DNA of 64,000 nucleotides, taken from contig NZ_CANLTL010000006.1 of the NCBI RefSeq assembly GCF_947494015.1, positions 124,001 to 188,000 on the forward strand. Reading direction: 5' to 3'. The notes under the pieces were generated by a model. The model had not been told where the DNA came from. It made no database searches and saw nothing but the letters and a program-made list of their open reading frames with translations. This stretch comes from an uncultured Cellulomonas sp. (lineage in GTDB: Bacteria; Actinomycetota; Actinomycetes; Actinomycetales; Cellulomonadaceae). The translations under genes were made by a program, and so were the position numbers. Position 1 is the stretch's first letter. Each line of letters opens with the position of its first letter. Below, piece by piece: positions 21,260 through 28,091 of this stretch.

Positions 21260-21841
21260 TCAGCCCGGCGCGACCTCGCGCGCCGACAGGTCGGCGCGGA
21301 CGCGGTCGACGATCGCGTCGGCGGCCGCCTCGACCTGCTCCAGGCACTCGACGAAGTCGGCCGGACCGCCGTACCAGGGGTCGGCGATGTCGAGCAGGTG
21401 CTCGGCGTCGGCGGCGTCGGTCACCGGCGCGGCCGGGTCGAAGGACCGGTACATGACCACCCGGTCGCTGACGTCCGGGGTCTTCGCCAACCGGCGCAGC
21501 GCCCGGGCGTGGGTGGACGTCATCGCGAGCACGAGGTCGTGGCCGGTCAGGTCGGTCGCCCGCACCTGACGCGCCGCGCGGCGCGGGACGTCGTACCCGT
21601 GGGCACGCAGCACGTCCTGCGCCCGCGCGTCGATCGGGTTGCCGTGCTCCTCGTCGCTGATGCCGGTCGAGCTGACCTCGACCACGTCCCCGAGCCCGGC
21701 GTCCTCGAGCCGGCGGCGCAGCACGACCTCGGCCATGGGTGACCGGCAGATGTTCCCGGTGCACACGGTCATCACCCGGTACCGCCGCGCACGCTCGCCG
21801 GCGCCCGTGCCCGTATCCGTGCCCGTGCCCGTGCGGCTCAC
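21260..21841 (-). CDS. Low-molecular-weight protein-tyrosine phosphatase
   Basis: 193 residues. The phosphate-binding loop C-x5-R-S is C27-TGNIC-R33-S, with a later DPWYGG loop holding the general-acid Asp. In actinobacteria such enzymes act on phosphotyrosine proteins in the cytoplasm or on secreted targets. GTG 21841 overlaps the map stop (GTGA). Residues 2-16 are a Thr/Gly repeat encoded by CCCGTG-type hexamers; a start closer to the P-loop (V23/M24) is possible. It is transcribed with map. Confidence 0.9.
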   Translation of the reverse strand: MSRTGTGTDTGTGAGERARRYRVMTVCTGNICRSPMAEVVLRRRLEDAGLGDVVEVSSTGISDEEHGNPIDARAQDVLRAHGYDVPRRAARQVRATDLTGHDLVLAMTSTHARALRRLAKTPDVSDRVVMYRSFDPAAPVTDAADAEHLLDIADPWYGGPADFVECLEQVEAAADAIVDRVRADLSAREVAPG

Positions 21842-22692
21842 GCCGGCGCCCCGTCGGTCGGTTCGGTCCCCGGTCCGGGTACCGGCACCCGCGACGACGC
21901 GGGCGCGGCAGCCGCGGCGGTCCCGCCCGGCGGGGCGGTCAGGACCACCGGACCGCGCGCGGTGATCGCCACGGTGTGCTCGGCGTGCGCGGCGCGCGAG
22001 CCGTCGGCGGACCGGATGGTCCACCCGTCGTCGTCGATCAGGTAGCCGTCGCCGCCGGCCATGAACCACGGCTCGATCGCGATCACCAGGCCGGTGCGCA
22101 GCTTCATCCCCCGGCCCGCGGAGCCGAGGTTCGGCACGTGCGGCTCCTCGTGCATCGTGCGTCCGACGCCGTGACCGCCGAAGTCCGCGTTGATGCCGAG
22201 CCCGGCGCGGCGGCCCACCTCGCCGATGGCGGCCGAGATGTCGCCCATCCGGGCGCCCGGACGCGCGGCCGCGATCCCGGCCCGCAGGGCGCGCTCGGTC
22301 GTCTCGATCAGCCGGAGCGACTCCGGGTCGGGCGTCCCGACGACGAACGACACCGCCGAGTCCGCGACCCAGCCGCCGACCTCGGCCGCGAAGTCGATGC
22401 TCAGCAGGTCGCCGTCGGCCAGCACGGCGTCCGACGGCAGGCCGTGCAGCGCCGCGTCGTTGACGGAGGTGCACAGCACACCCGGGTACGGCATCGCGCC
22501 GAACGAGGGGTGGTATCCCAGGTACACCGACCGCGCACCGGCCGCGTCGATCATCTTGTGGGCGTGCGCGTCGAGCTGGCGCAGCGTGGTGCCGACGGTG
22601 GCGCGCTGCCGGACCGATGCGAGGACCCCGGCGACGAAGCGGCCGGCGACCCCGATGGCGTCGATCTCGGCTGCGCTCTTGAGCTCGACCAT
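21838..22692 (-). CDS. map: Type I methionine aminopeptidase
   Basis: 284 residues. Removes the initiator Met from new proteins with a two-metal centre. Metal ligands are visible: the two Asp in SIDFAAEVGGWVADSAV, His in GGHGVGRTMHEEPHV, Glu in IAIEPWF and Glu in HAEHTVAI. A 30-residue Ala/Pro/Gly tail follows the catalytic domain. ATG 22692 is taken as start; an in-frame ATG at 22722 would add ten residues. It is not beside secY-adk, so it is probably a second map paralogue, and its leader holds a compact structured element. Confidence 0.93.
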   Translation of the reverse strand: MVELKSAAEIDAIGVAGRFVAGVLASVRQRATVGTTLRQLDAHAHKMIDAAGARSVYLGYHPSFGAMPYPGVLCTSVNDAALHGLPSDAVLADGDLLSIDFAAEVGGWVADSAVSFVVGTPDPESLRLIETTERALRAGIAAARPGARMGDISAAIGEVGRRAGLGINADFGGHGVGRTMHEEPHVPNLGSAGRGMKLRTGLVIAIEPWFMAGGDGYLIDDDGWTIRSADGSRAAHAEHTVAITARGPVVLTAPPGGTAAAAAPASSRVPVPGPGTEPTDGAPA

Positions 22693-22750
22693 GGGCGACA
22701 CCTTCTCACCTGCGGCAGCCACCGGCGCAGCGGGCGAGCCCCGGGGCAGC

Positions 22751-22784
22751 GGGCCGGTGCGGGCCGGTGCGGGCCGGTGCGGGC
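22751..22784. repeat. 10-bp tandem repeat GGGCCGGTGC, 3.4 copies
   Basis: Three identical copies (22,751-22,780) plus GGGC. It lies between the structured element and the map start. It resembles the tandem repeat at 11,463. Confidence 0.85.
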
Positions 22785-22790
22785 ATGGAA

Positions 22791-22853
22791 CAGCCCGTGG
22801 GCCGGACCTTGCGGTCCTGCCGCGCCGGACGAGTGCGCGGCTCCCACGGGCTG
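22791..22853 (-). ncRNA. Candidate structured RNA: closed three-way junction upstream of map
   Basis: 63 bases fold completely. Outer stem: 22,791-22,801 with 22,843-22,853, 11 perfect pairs. Inner stem A: GCCGCG/CGCGGC (22,836-22,841 with 22,819-22,824) with an 11-base loop. Inner stem B: GGACC/GGTCC (22,813-22,817 with 22,804-22,808). Read on the minus strand, stem B is capped by GCAA, a GNRA tetraloop; on the plus strand it would be TTGC. This favours transcription toward map. No U-tract or known riboswitch core was recognised. It could be a map leader element, a small RNA or an attenuator. Confidence 0.5.
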
Positions 22854-22926
22854 CGGTGACTGCCTGGGACTCACCAGCCGCTCATGGCCGTCGAGCCCGG
22901 ACAGTGCCGTCCGATGGATCGGGCGA

Positions 22927-22965
22927 CTAGTGGACAGTCACCTCTCGCGTCCGAAGAAAATTCAC
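22927..22965 (-). CDS. Possible 12-residue leader peptide upstream of the structured element
   Basis: GTG at 22,965 opens a 12-codon frame, MNFLRTREVTVH, ending at TAG. AAGGAGG (22,976-22,982), a near-perfect anti-16S match, sits 10 bases upstream. The frame is AT-richer (AATTTTCTT) than its surroundings. A minimal ORF with so strong a site ahead of an RNA fold and a gene suggests a regulatory leader peptide. It is not proven to be translated. Confidence 0.35.
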   Translation of the reverse strand: MNFLRTREVTVH

Positions 22966-23272
22966 TTCTGGACCACCTCCTTCCTCGATGGCACGACCGT
23001 ACGTCCGACGCGGCGGACCGCGCCACCGCTTTGTGCCACCGGCGGCCACCGGGCCGCCGCGACACCGCCCGAAATGTCCGTTCCCTACCCTCTTGCCCCG
23101 GTACCGCGTGGTGCGCTGCACTTCTCCCGTGCGCGACGGCGCACGCGCCCGGCCGTGTGCCGGCGCACGCGAAGGTCCGCGCCCTGGCTCGACGGAGCCG
23201 CAGCGCCGACCGGTCGGGACGTCCTCGCGACGCCCTACCTCACGTCGTCCTCTCCTTCTCACGGGAGCACCC

Positions 23273-24406
23273 ATGCCTGGTTCCACCCTGCCGCGGACGT
23301 TGCGCGCAGCTCTCACCTCCACCGTCCTGTGCGGTGCGCTGGTCGCCACCGGCGGCGCCGCGCAGGCGCGCGACGACCACGGCCACGGCCGCTGGCCGGT
23401 ACCGACCGCGGGCACCCCCGAGGTGCTCGCCGACGGTCTCGTCGGCCCGCTGAGCCTGGACGTCGGCACCCACCGCACCGTCTACGTCAGCCAGAACTTC
23501 GCGGGCACCATCGACGCCGTCCGGAAGGGTGCGGTCACCCCGGTCGTGACGTCGCCGTCCCCGGACGTCGAGCTCGGCTCGGTGTCGTCGCAGGGCAGCC
23601 GCCTGTACTACACGACCTCCATCGGGGCGGGGACGCCCGACTTCGACGCGCACCTCGTGACCCGCACCCCGCGCGGTGAGGAGCAGGTCCTCGCGGACCT
23701 GGGTCAGCACGAGCGCGACCACAACCCCGACGGTGAGATCACGTACGGCTTCGTCGGGCTGGCCGACGGCTGCGAGATCCCCGAGGGCATCCCGGTCAGC
23801 TACCCCGGTGCCCTGGACTCCCACCCGTACGCCACGGAGCTGTGGCACGGCAAGGTGCTGGTCGCGGACGCGGGCGGCAACGACATCCTCTCCGTCGACC
23901 GGCACGGTGACGTCAGCACCGTCGCGGTGCTCCCGCCCACGCCGCTGGAGGTCACCGCCGACGTCGCCGGGGGCCTCGGACTGCCCGAGTGCGCGGTGGG
24001 CTCGACCTACCTGCTCGAGTCGGTGCCCACCGACGTGGAGGTCGGCACGGACGGATGGCTGTACGCCACGTCACTGCCCGGCGGGCCGGAGGGACCGGGT
24101 CTGCCGCTGGGCGCGGTGTACCGGGTGCACCCGAGGTCCGGCGCCGTCGAGCTGGTCGCGCGCGCCTTCTCCGGTGCGACCAACCTGGCCGTCGGACCGA
24201 AGGGTGAGATCTTCGTGACCGAGCTCTTCGGCGGCAAGGTGTCGGTGATCCCGCGCGGCTCGTCCACGCCGCAGACCTTCCTCGAGGCGGCCCTGCCGGC
24301 CGCGGTCGAGGTGGACGGCAAGTCGCTCTACGTCACCACCGAGGCGCTGCCCGGCGACGGCGCCCCGCCGAGCGGCAAGATCCTCAAGGTGGCCCTGCAG
24401 TACTGA
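23273..24406 (+). CDS. Secreted ScyD/ScyE-family beta-propeller protein
   Basis: 377 residues. Signal peptide 1-33 (basic n-region, LTSTVLCGALVATGG core, AQA cleavage). The mature part is a series of NHL/SMP-30-like blades: LSLDVGTHRTVYVSQNFAGTI, GKVLVADAGGNDILSVDRHG, PTDVEVGTDGWLYATSLPGGPEG, GATNLAVGPKGEIFVTELFGGKV. This matches proteins named ScyD/ScyE family after scytonemin-cluster members, although most, probably including this one, have no link to scytonemin. Extracellular ligand or enzyme activity is unknown. ATG 23,273 follows CGGGAG. It converges on wrbA. Confidence 0.85.
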   Translation: MPGSTLPRTLRAALTSTVLCGALVATGGAAQARDDHGHGRWPVPTAGTPEVLADGLVGPLSLDVGTHRTVYVSQNFAGTIDAVRKGAVTPVVTSPSPDVELGSVSSQGSRLYYTTSIGAGTPDFDAHLVTRTPRGEEQVLADLGQHERDHNPDGEITYGFVGLADGCEIPEGIPVSYPGALDSHPYATELWHGKVLVADAGGNDILSVDRHGDVSTVAVLPPTPLEVTADVAGGLGLPECAVGSTYLLESVPTDVEVGTDGWLYATSLPGGPEGPGLPLGAVYRVHPRSGAVELVARAFSGATNLAVGPKGEIFVTELFGGKVSVIPRGSSTPQTFLEAALPAAVEVDGKSLYVTTEALPGDGAPPSGKILKVALQY

Positions 24407-24430
24407 CCGGCGTCCGCGAGGGCACGGAAC

Positions 24431-24462
24431 GACGGCGGCGGGGCGCAGGCTCCGCCGCCGTC
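24431..24462. terminator. Bidirectional hairpin terminator between the ScyD-like gene and wrbA
   Basis: GACGGCGGCGG (24,431-24,441) and CCGCCGCCGTC (24,452-24,462) form 11 perfect pairs around a 10-base loop, between the ends of converging genes. Confidence 0.7.
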
Positions 24463-24482
24463 GCCGGGTCTGGCCGGCCCCG

Positions 24483-25085
24483 TCAGTCCTGCAGGCGCCG
24501 CGCGATCGTGATCGTGCGCCGGGCCAGGTGGTCGAGCGCGTCGAGCTGGGGCTGGCCCAGCGGGATGTCGTTGTCGGCGCCGGTCGCGTGCGAGACGCCG
24601 TAGGGATTGCCGTCCACGAACTTCACCGGGTCGGTGTAGCCGGGTGTGACCAGGATCCCGCCCCAGTGCGCCACCTGGTGGTAGAGCGCCAGCAGCGTCG
24701 ACTCCTGACCGCCGTGCGCCGTCTGGGAGGCGGTGAAGCCGGCGTAGACCTTGTCGGCGAGCTGGCCCTGGGACCACGCCGGTCCGGTGGTGTCGAGCAG
24801 CTGCTGGAACTGGCTGGCCACGTTGCCGTACCGGGTCGGCGAGCCGAGGAGCACGACGTCGGCCCACACGAGGTCGTCCGCGCTGGCGGTCGGCTCGTCC
24901 TTCATCGCCTCGACGTGCGCGGCCCAGGCGGGGTTGGACGCGATGGCCTGCTGGGGGGCGATCTCCGCTGCGTGCCGGCGCCGGACCTCCGCGCCGGCCG
25001 CGACGCAGGCCTGCTCCAGCCGTTCGGCCATCCCCTGCAACGTGCCGGTGGCCGAGTAGTAGACGATCGCGACCTTGACGCTCAT
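24483..25085 (-). CDS. wrbA: NAD(P)H:quinone oxidoreductase, WrbA type
   Basis: 200 residues, flavodoxin-like fold binding FMN. VAIVYYSATGTLQGMAE is the phosphate loop, followed by GSPTRYGNVASQFQQLLDTTGPAWSQGQL, AGFTASQTAHGGQESTLLALY and HWGGILVTPGYTDP, all WrbA signatures. It performs two-electron quinone reduction, protecting against redox cycling. Start ATG 25,085. It is divergent from an F420-oxidoreductase-like gene; a palindrome lies between them, so the pair may share redox control. Confidence 0.95.
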   Translation of the reverse strand: MSVKVAIVYYSATGTLQGMAERLEQACVAAGAEVRRRHAAEIAPQQAIASNPAWAAHVEAMKDEPTASADDLVWADVVLLGSPTRYGNVASQFQQLLDTTGPAWSQGQLADKVYAGFTASQTAHGGQESTLLALYHQVAHWGGILVTPGYTDPVKFVDGNPYGVSHATGADNDIPLGQPQLDALDHLARRTITIARRLQD

Positions 25086-25207
25086 GGTGCTCCTCTGCTC
25101 GTCGGCGCCAGGTCCGCGCCGGGACCTCGATCGTCCGCTGCGGGCGGCGGTCCGGCATCTCGGCCCCCGCCGCTCCGGCCGGTGTGCGGCACCGCCCCGC
25201 GTCCCCG

Positions 25208-25228
25208 CCACGGTGGGGAACACCGTGG
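25208..25228. promoter_or_regulatory. 21-bp inverted repeat, candidate operator between wrbA and its divergent neighbour
   Basis: CCACGGTG-GGGAA-CACCGTGG: perfect 8-bp arms with a 5-base spacer, ending 23 bp before ATG 25,252. Size and placement fit a dimeric repressor such as MarR or HxlR type; the regulator is not identified. Confidence 0.45.
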
Positions 25229-25251
25229 GTGCCGGCGAGGTTGCGGCGGGC

Positions 25252-25914
25252 ATGACGACGATCGGACTCATCGGAGCAGGGCACATCGGCAGCACCCTGG
25301 CGCGGCTGGCGGTCGGGGCCGGTCTCGGGGTGATCATCAGCAACTCGCGCGGACCGCAGACGCTGGTCGACCTGGTCGCCGACCTGGGTGACGCCGCCCG
25401 CGCCGGCACCGCCGTGGAGGCCGCGACCGAGGGCGACGTCGTCGTGGTGACGGTCCCGCTGCACGCGATCGACAAGGTCCCGGTCGAGCCGCTGGCCGGC
25501 AAGGTCGTCCTCGACACCACCAACTACTACTCCCAGCGGGACGGCCACCGCCCGGAGCTCGACTCCGGCGAGACCTCGTCGTCCGAGCTCCTCGCGGCGC
25601 ACCTGCCCGGGGCTTGGGTCGTGAAGGCGTTCAACCACATCACCGCCGCCGACCTCGGCAGCCAGGGACTGCCGGCCGGCACCGACGGCCGCCGCGCCCT
25701 GGCGATCTCCGGGGACGACGCCGAGGCGAAGGCCGTGGTCGCGTCGATCATCGACCGTCTGGGCTTCGACGTGGTCGACGCCGGACCGCTGGCCGGTGGT
25801 TGGCGGCACGCGCCGGGCACCCCCGCCTACCTGCCCAGGCTCGACCGGGCCGCTCTGGAGCAGGCCCTGGCCGACGCCCGGCCCGGCCCGGGCGACGGGT
25901 CCGCGACCGCCTGA
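25252..25914 (+). CDS. NADPH-dependent F420 reductase-like / coenzyme F420-oxidoreductase family protein
   Basis: 220 residues. Rossmann fold with IGLIGAGHIGSTLARLAVGAG (GxGxxG) at the N-terminus, a second strand ending ISNSRGP, VVVVTVPLHAI, and VVLDTTNYY. The C-terminal half has VVKAFNHI and GDDAEAKAVVASIIDRLGFDVVDAGPL, characteristic of the F420_oxidored family. In that family the product transfers hydride between NADP and F420 or reduces unrelated substrates; the true substrate here is unknown. No strong Shine-Dalgarno precedes ATG 25,252. Confidence 0.85.
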   Translation: MTTIGLIGAGHIGSTLARLAVGAGLGVIISNSRGPQTLVDLVADLGDAARAGTAVEAATEGDVVVVTVPLHAIDKVPVEPLAGKVVLDTTNYYSQRDGHRPELDSGETSSSELLAAHLPGAWVVKAFNHITAADLGSQGLPAGTDGRRALAISGDDAEAKAVVASIIDRLGFDVVDAGPLAGGWRHAPGTPAYLPRLDRAALEQALADARPGPGDGSATA

Positions 25915-25993
25915 CCCGGGCCCCGGCACGCGACGAGGCGGCACGAGAGCGGGCAGCCGCCCCGCACACCGCCCCGACCCGGGGTGTGCCGCG

Positions 25994-26401
25994 TCAGTCC
26001 CGACGGCGGATGACGCGGTCGGTCAACACGGTCGGTACCGGGGCGTGGCCGGGACCGCCCCGGTCGAGCCAGCCCGCGAGCTCGGCGGTCGGCCCGTCGC
26101 CGGCGAGCCGCTCGAACCACACCGGGCGGCCGTCGGCGCGGCGGCCCGCGGGGCTGGGCCGAACGACGACGACGTCACCGCGGTCGCACTCGTCCAGGCA
26201 CTCGACGAGCGCGAGCCGGGCGGCACCGCGGGACTCGATGGCGCGCAGCCGGTCCAGCTGACCGCCGGGGACGTCCCCCGGCTCCCCGAGGCTCTCCCCC
26301 GCGCACAGGCGGCACGCGGTCAGCGCCGGCACGCCGTCGGCGGGGCGCACGGCAGGTCGCACGCTCGTCGCGACGGGCGTCAGCGGGCACCGCTCCAGCA
26401 C
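25994..26401 (-). CDS. Thioredoxin-like [2Fe-2S] ferredoxin / DUF1636-like protein
   Basis: 135 residues. Four cysteines in two pairs, TACRLC and ECLDECDRG, about 48 residues apart, spaced as in thioredoxin-fold 2Fe-2S ferredoxins and DUF1636 metal-binding proteins. The segment between includes GGQLDRLRAIESRGAARLALV, a likely helix-strand unit. GTG 26,401 follows GGGAG with an 8-base gap. It lies just after tRNA-Leu and its terminator on the same strand, and converges on the F420-oxidoreductase-like gene. An electron-transfer or metal-related role is probable but not assigned. Confidence 0.7.
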   Translation of the reverse strand: MLERCPLTPVATSVRPAVRPADGVPALTACRLCAGESLGEPGDVPGGQLDRLRAIESRGAARLALVECLDECDRGDVVVVRPSPAGRRADGRPVWFERLAGDGPTAELAGWLDRGGPGHAPVPTVLTDRVIRRRD

Positions 26402-26467
26402 GACACCGGCTCCCTTCCTCCACGCAGCCGCCGGCACCCCACCGACCGCCCAGCCACCAACGACGAA

Positions 26468-26497
26468 CCCCCGGCCGGACCGAGGTCCGACCGGGGG
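26468..26497 (-). terminator. Terminator of tRNA-Leu
   Basis: On the minus strand CCCCCGGTCGGACC, a two-base loop region, then GGTCCGGCCGGGGG pair throughout with one G-U wobble. The same position is a C-A mismatch on the plus strand, so the fold is oriented for the tRNA transcript. Confidence 0.75.
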
Positions 26498-26511
26498 TTG
26501 GCCGTTCTGTG

Positions 26512-26594
26512 TGCGCGAGGGGGGACTTGAACCCCCACGCCCTTTCGGACACTGGCACCTGAAGCCAGCGCGTCTGCCATTCCGCCACTCGCGC
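26512..26594 (-). tRNA. tRNA-Leu (anticodon CAG)
   Basis: 83 nt cloverleaf. Acceptor GCGCGAG/CTCGCGC with discriminator A, D-arm GGCGGAATGGCAGACGC, anticodon loop TTCAGGT, a long class II variable arm (GTCCGAAAGGGC), and T-loop TTCAAGT between GGGGG and CCCCC. CCA is not encoded. Confidence 0.97.
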
Positions 26595-26645
26595 GCGCCG
26601 GAGCACATTAGCACGGTGTCCGGGTGGGTCCCGCATCGCCTCCGA

Positions 26646-26678
26646 GGTGCCCCGGGGCGATCCGGCGCCCGGGGCACC
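26646..26678. repeat. Strong inverted repeat upstream of fhaA
   Basis: GGTGCCCCGGG (26,646-26,656) and CCCGGGGCACC (26,668-26,678) are perfect 11-bp arms around 11 bases. The neighbours, tRNA-Leu and fhaA, diverge, so it is not placed as a terminator for either. It could be an RNA hairpin in the fhaA leader or an operator. Confidence 0.6.
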
Positions 26679-26878
26679 AGGAGGCGGCCGACCGGCCGGC
26701 CGCACGCGGAGCCCCGGGGCCGACTCGCGACCGTCTCACCCGGCACAGTGGCGCCGCAGCGACGCCGGATCGTTACCATCGGGGAGGACGGGGGCCCGCC
26801 GTCCGGTGCCCGCCTGCCCAGGTCACGCACTGCGCGGGTCCTGCGTGGGCAACTGGACGACGGCGCAAGGAGGTGGTC

Positions 26879-27589
26879 ATGGGCATCCTCGACAGGTTCG
26901 AGCAGGGCGTCGAGCGGGTCGTCAACACGGCCTTCGCCAAGGCGTTCCGCAGCGAGGTCAAGCCCGTGGAGCTCGCGAGCGCGCTGCGTCGTGAGGTCGA
27001 CGACCGCGCCGCCGTGGTGGACCGCGACCGGACGGTCGTGCCGAACGACTTCACCATCGAGCTGTCCCCGACCGACTACCAGCAGGTCGTCGACTGGGGA
27101 GCGGAGACCCTCGCCGACGAGCTCGCGGCGAACGTCACCGACCACGCCGGCAGCCAGCGGTACGCGTTCGTCGGGCCGGTCACCGTGACCTTCGACGAGC
27201 ACGACGACCTGGAGACCGGCCGGTTCCGGGTGCGCAGCGCCACGGCCCGCGGGGCCGTCGCCCCGGCCACGACCGCCGCGCCGAGCGCACGACACCCCCT
27301 GGTGGACATCGACGGGCAGCGGTACCTGCTGACCGGTCCGGTCACCGTGATCGGGCGCGGCTCCGAGGCCGACATCATCGTGGACGACCCCGGGGTGTCC
27401 CGGCGCCACCTGGAGATCCGGGTGACCCGCGACGGCGTCATCGCCACCGACCTCGGGTCGACCAACGGGCTGTTCGTCGAGGGGCACCAGGTCCCGGCGG
27501 CGACCCTGCTGGACGGCAACACGCTGACCATCGGGCGCACGCGCATCATGTTCTGGACCGGCGAAGCGGACGCCGCCCACGATGAGTGA
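26879..27589 (+). CDS. fhaA: FHA-domain protein FhaA (DUF3662 + FHA)
   Basis: 236 residues. The N-terminal DUF3662 domain (about 1-115) starts MGILDRFEQGVERVVNTAF, and the C-terminal FHA domain (about 145-225) has GRGSEADIIVDDPGVSRRHLEI and DLGSTNGLFVEG, the phospho-threonine-binding loops. In mycobacteria FhaA is bound by PknB-phosphorylated MviN and regulates peptidoglycan precursor export. The linker is only about 30 residues, much shorter than in mycobacteria. AAGGAGGTG precedes ATG 26,879. First gene of the fhaA-pknB operon. Confidence 0.93.
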   Translation: MGILDRFEQGVERVVNTAFAKAFRSEVKPVELASALRREVDDRAAVVDRDRTVVPNDFTIELSPTDYQQVVDWGAETLADELAANVTDHAGSQRYAFVGPVTVTFDEHDDLETGRFRVRSATARGAVAPATTAAPSARHPLVDIDGQRYLLTGPVTVIGRGSEADIIVDDPGVSRRHLEIRVTRDGVIATDLGSTNGLFVEGHQVPAATLLDGNTLTIGRTRIMFWTGEADAAHDE

Positions 27590-27598
27590 GCGCGCGTC

Positions 27599-28078
27599 GT
27601 GAGCGAGCTCGCCATCACGCTGCTGCGCCTGGGCTACCTCGTGCTGCTGTGGGTGTTCGTCCTGTCCGCGATCGGGGTGCTGCGCCGGGACCTCTACGGC
27701 ACCCGGATCGTCCCGCGCCGGCGCGGTGCCCGCGGGGGCGACGCGACCCGGGCGGGTGCGCCGGCCGGGGACACCCGGCGCGACGCCGCCCCCAGCCGGC
27801 TGGTCGTGACCGAGGGGCCGCTGACCGGCACCACGCTGCCGCTGACGTCGTCGGCCATCCTGATCGGGCGGGCGCCGTCGTGCACGCTCGTGCTGGACGA
27901 CGACTACTCCTCCTCCCGCCACGCCCGGCTCTACCCCGAGGGCGGCCAGTGGTTCGTCGAGGACCTCGGCTCGACGAACGGCACGTTCCTCGGCCAGGCC
28001 CGGGTGGACCGGCCCACGCCCGTCGCGCCGGGCGCCTCGGTCCGGGTCGGCAAGAGCGTCCTCGAGCTGCAGAGATGA
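27599..28078 (+). CDS. fhaB: Membrane-anchored FHA-domain protein FhaB (FipA)
   Basis: 159 residues. One N-terminal membrane helix (about 5-27, LAITLLRLGYLVLLWVFVLSAIGVL) followed by a basic stretch and an FHA domain (about 85-158) with IGRAPSCTLVLDDDYSSSRHARL and EDLGSTNGTFLG. It reads phospho-threonine marks placed by PknA/PknB and in mycobacteria links them to the divisome. GTG 27,599 lies nine bases after the fhaA stop. Confidence 0.93.
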   Translation: MSELAITLLRLGYLVLLWVFVLSAIGVLRRDLYGTRIVPRRRGARGGDATRAGAPAGDTRRDAAPSRLVVTEGPLTGTTLPLTSSAILIGRAPSCTLVLDDDYSSSRHARLYPEGGQWFVEDLGSTNGTFLGQARVDRPTPVAPGASVRVGKSVLELQR

Positions 28079-28091
28079 GGACGGCACCGAC

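Larger units (their letters stand above)
22693..23272. other. 580-bp intergenic region upstream of map, with repeat, structured element and micro-ORF
   Basis: Divergent region between map and the ScyD-like gene. From the map side it contains a 10-bp tandem repeat, a three-way-junction fold, and a 12-codon ORF with a very strong ribosome site, each listed separately. From about 22,980 to 23,270 nothing coding is seen. The plus-strand gene's ribosome site CGGGAG is just before 23,273. Confidence 0.6.

Noticed and set aside
22791..22853. Structured element considered as SRP RNA, tmRNA or a known riboswitch
   Set aside because: It lacks the SRP GGUC...AGCAGCC core, the tmRNA tRNA-like ends and any riboswitch core I know.
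22927..23478. 183-codon minus-strand ORF opposite the ScyD-like gene start
   Set aside because: Only its last 12 codons have a proper ribosome site; the rest is a shadow of intergenic and signal-peptide sequence.
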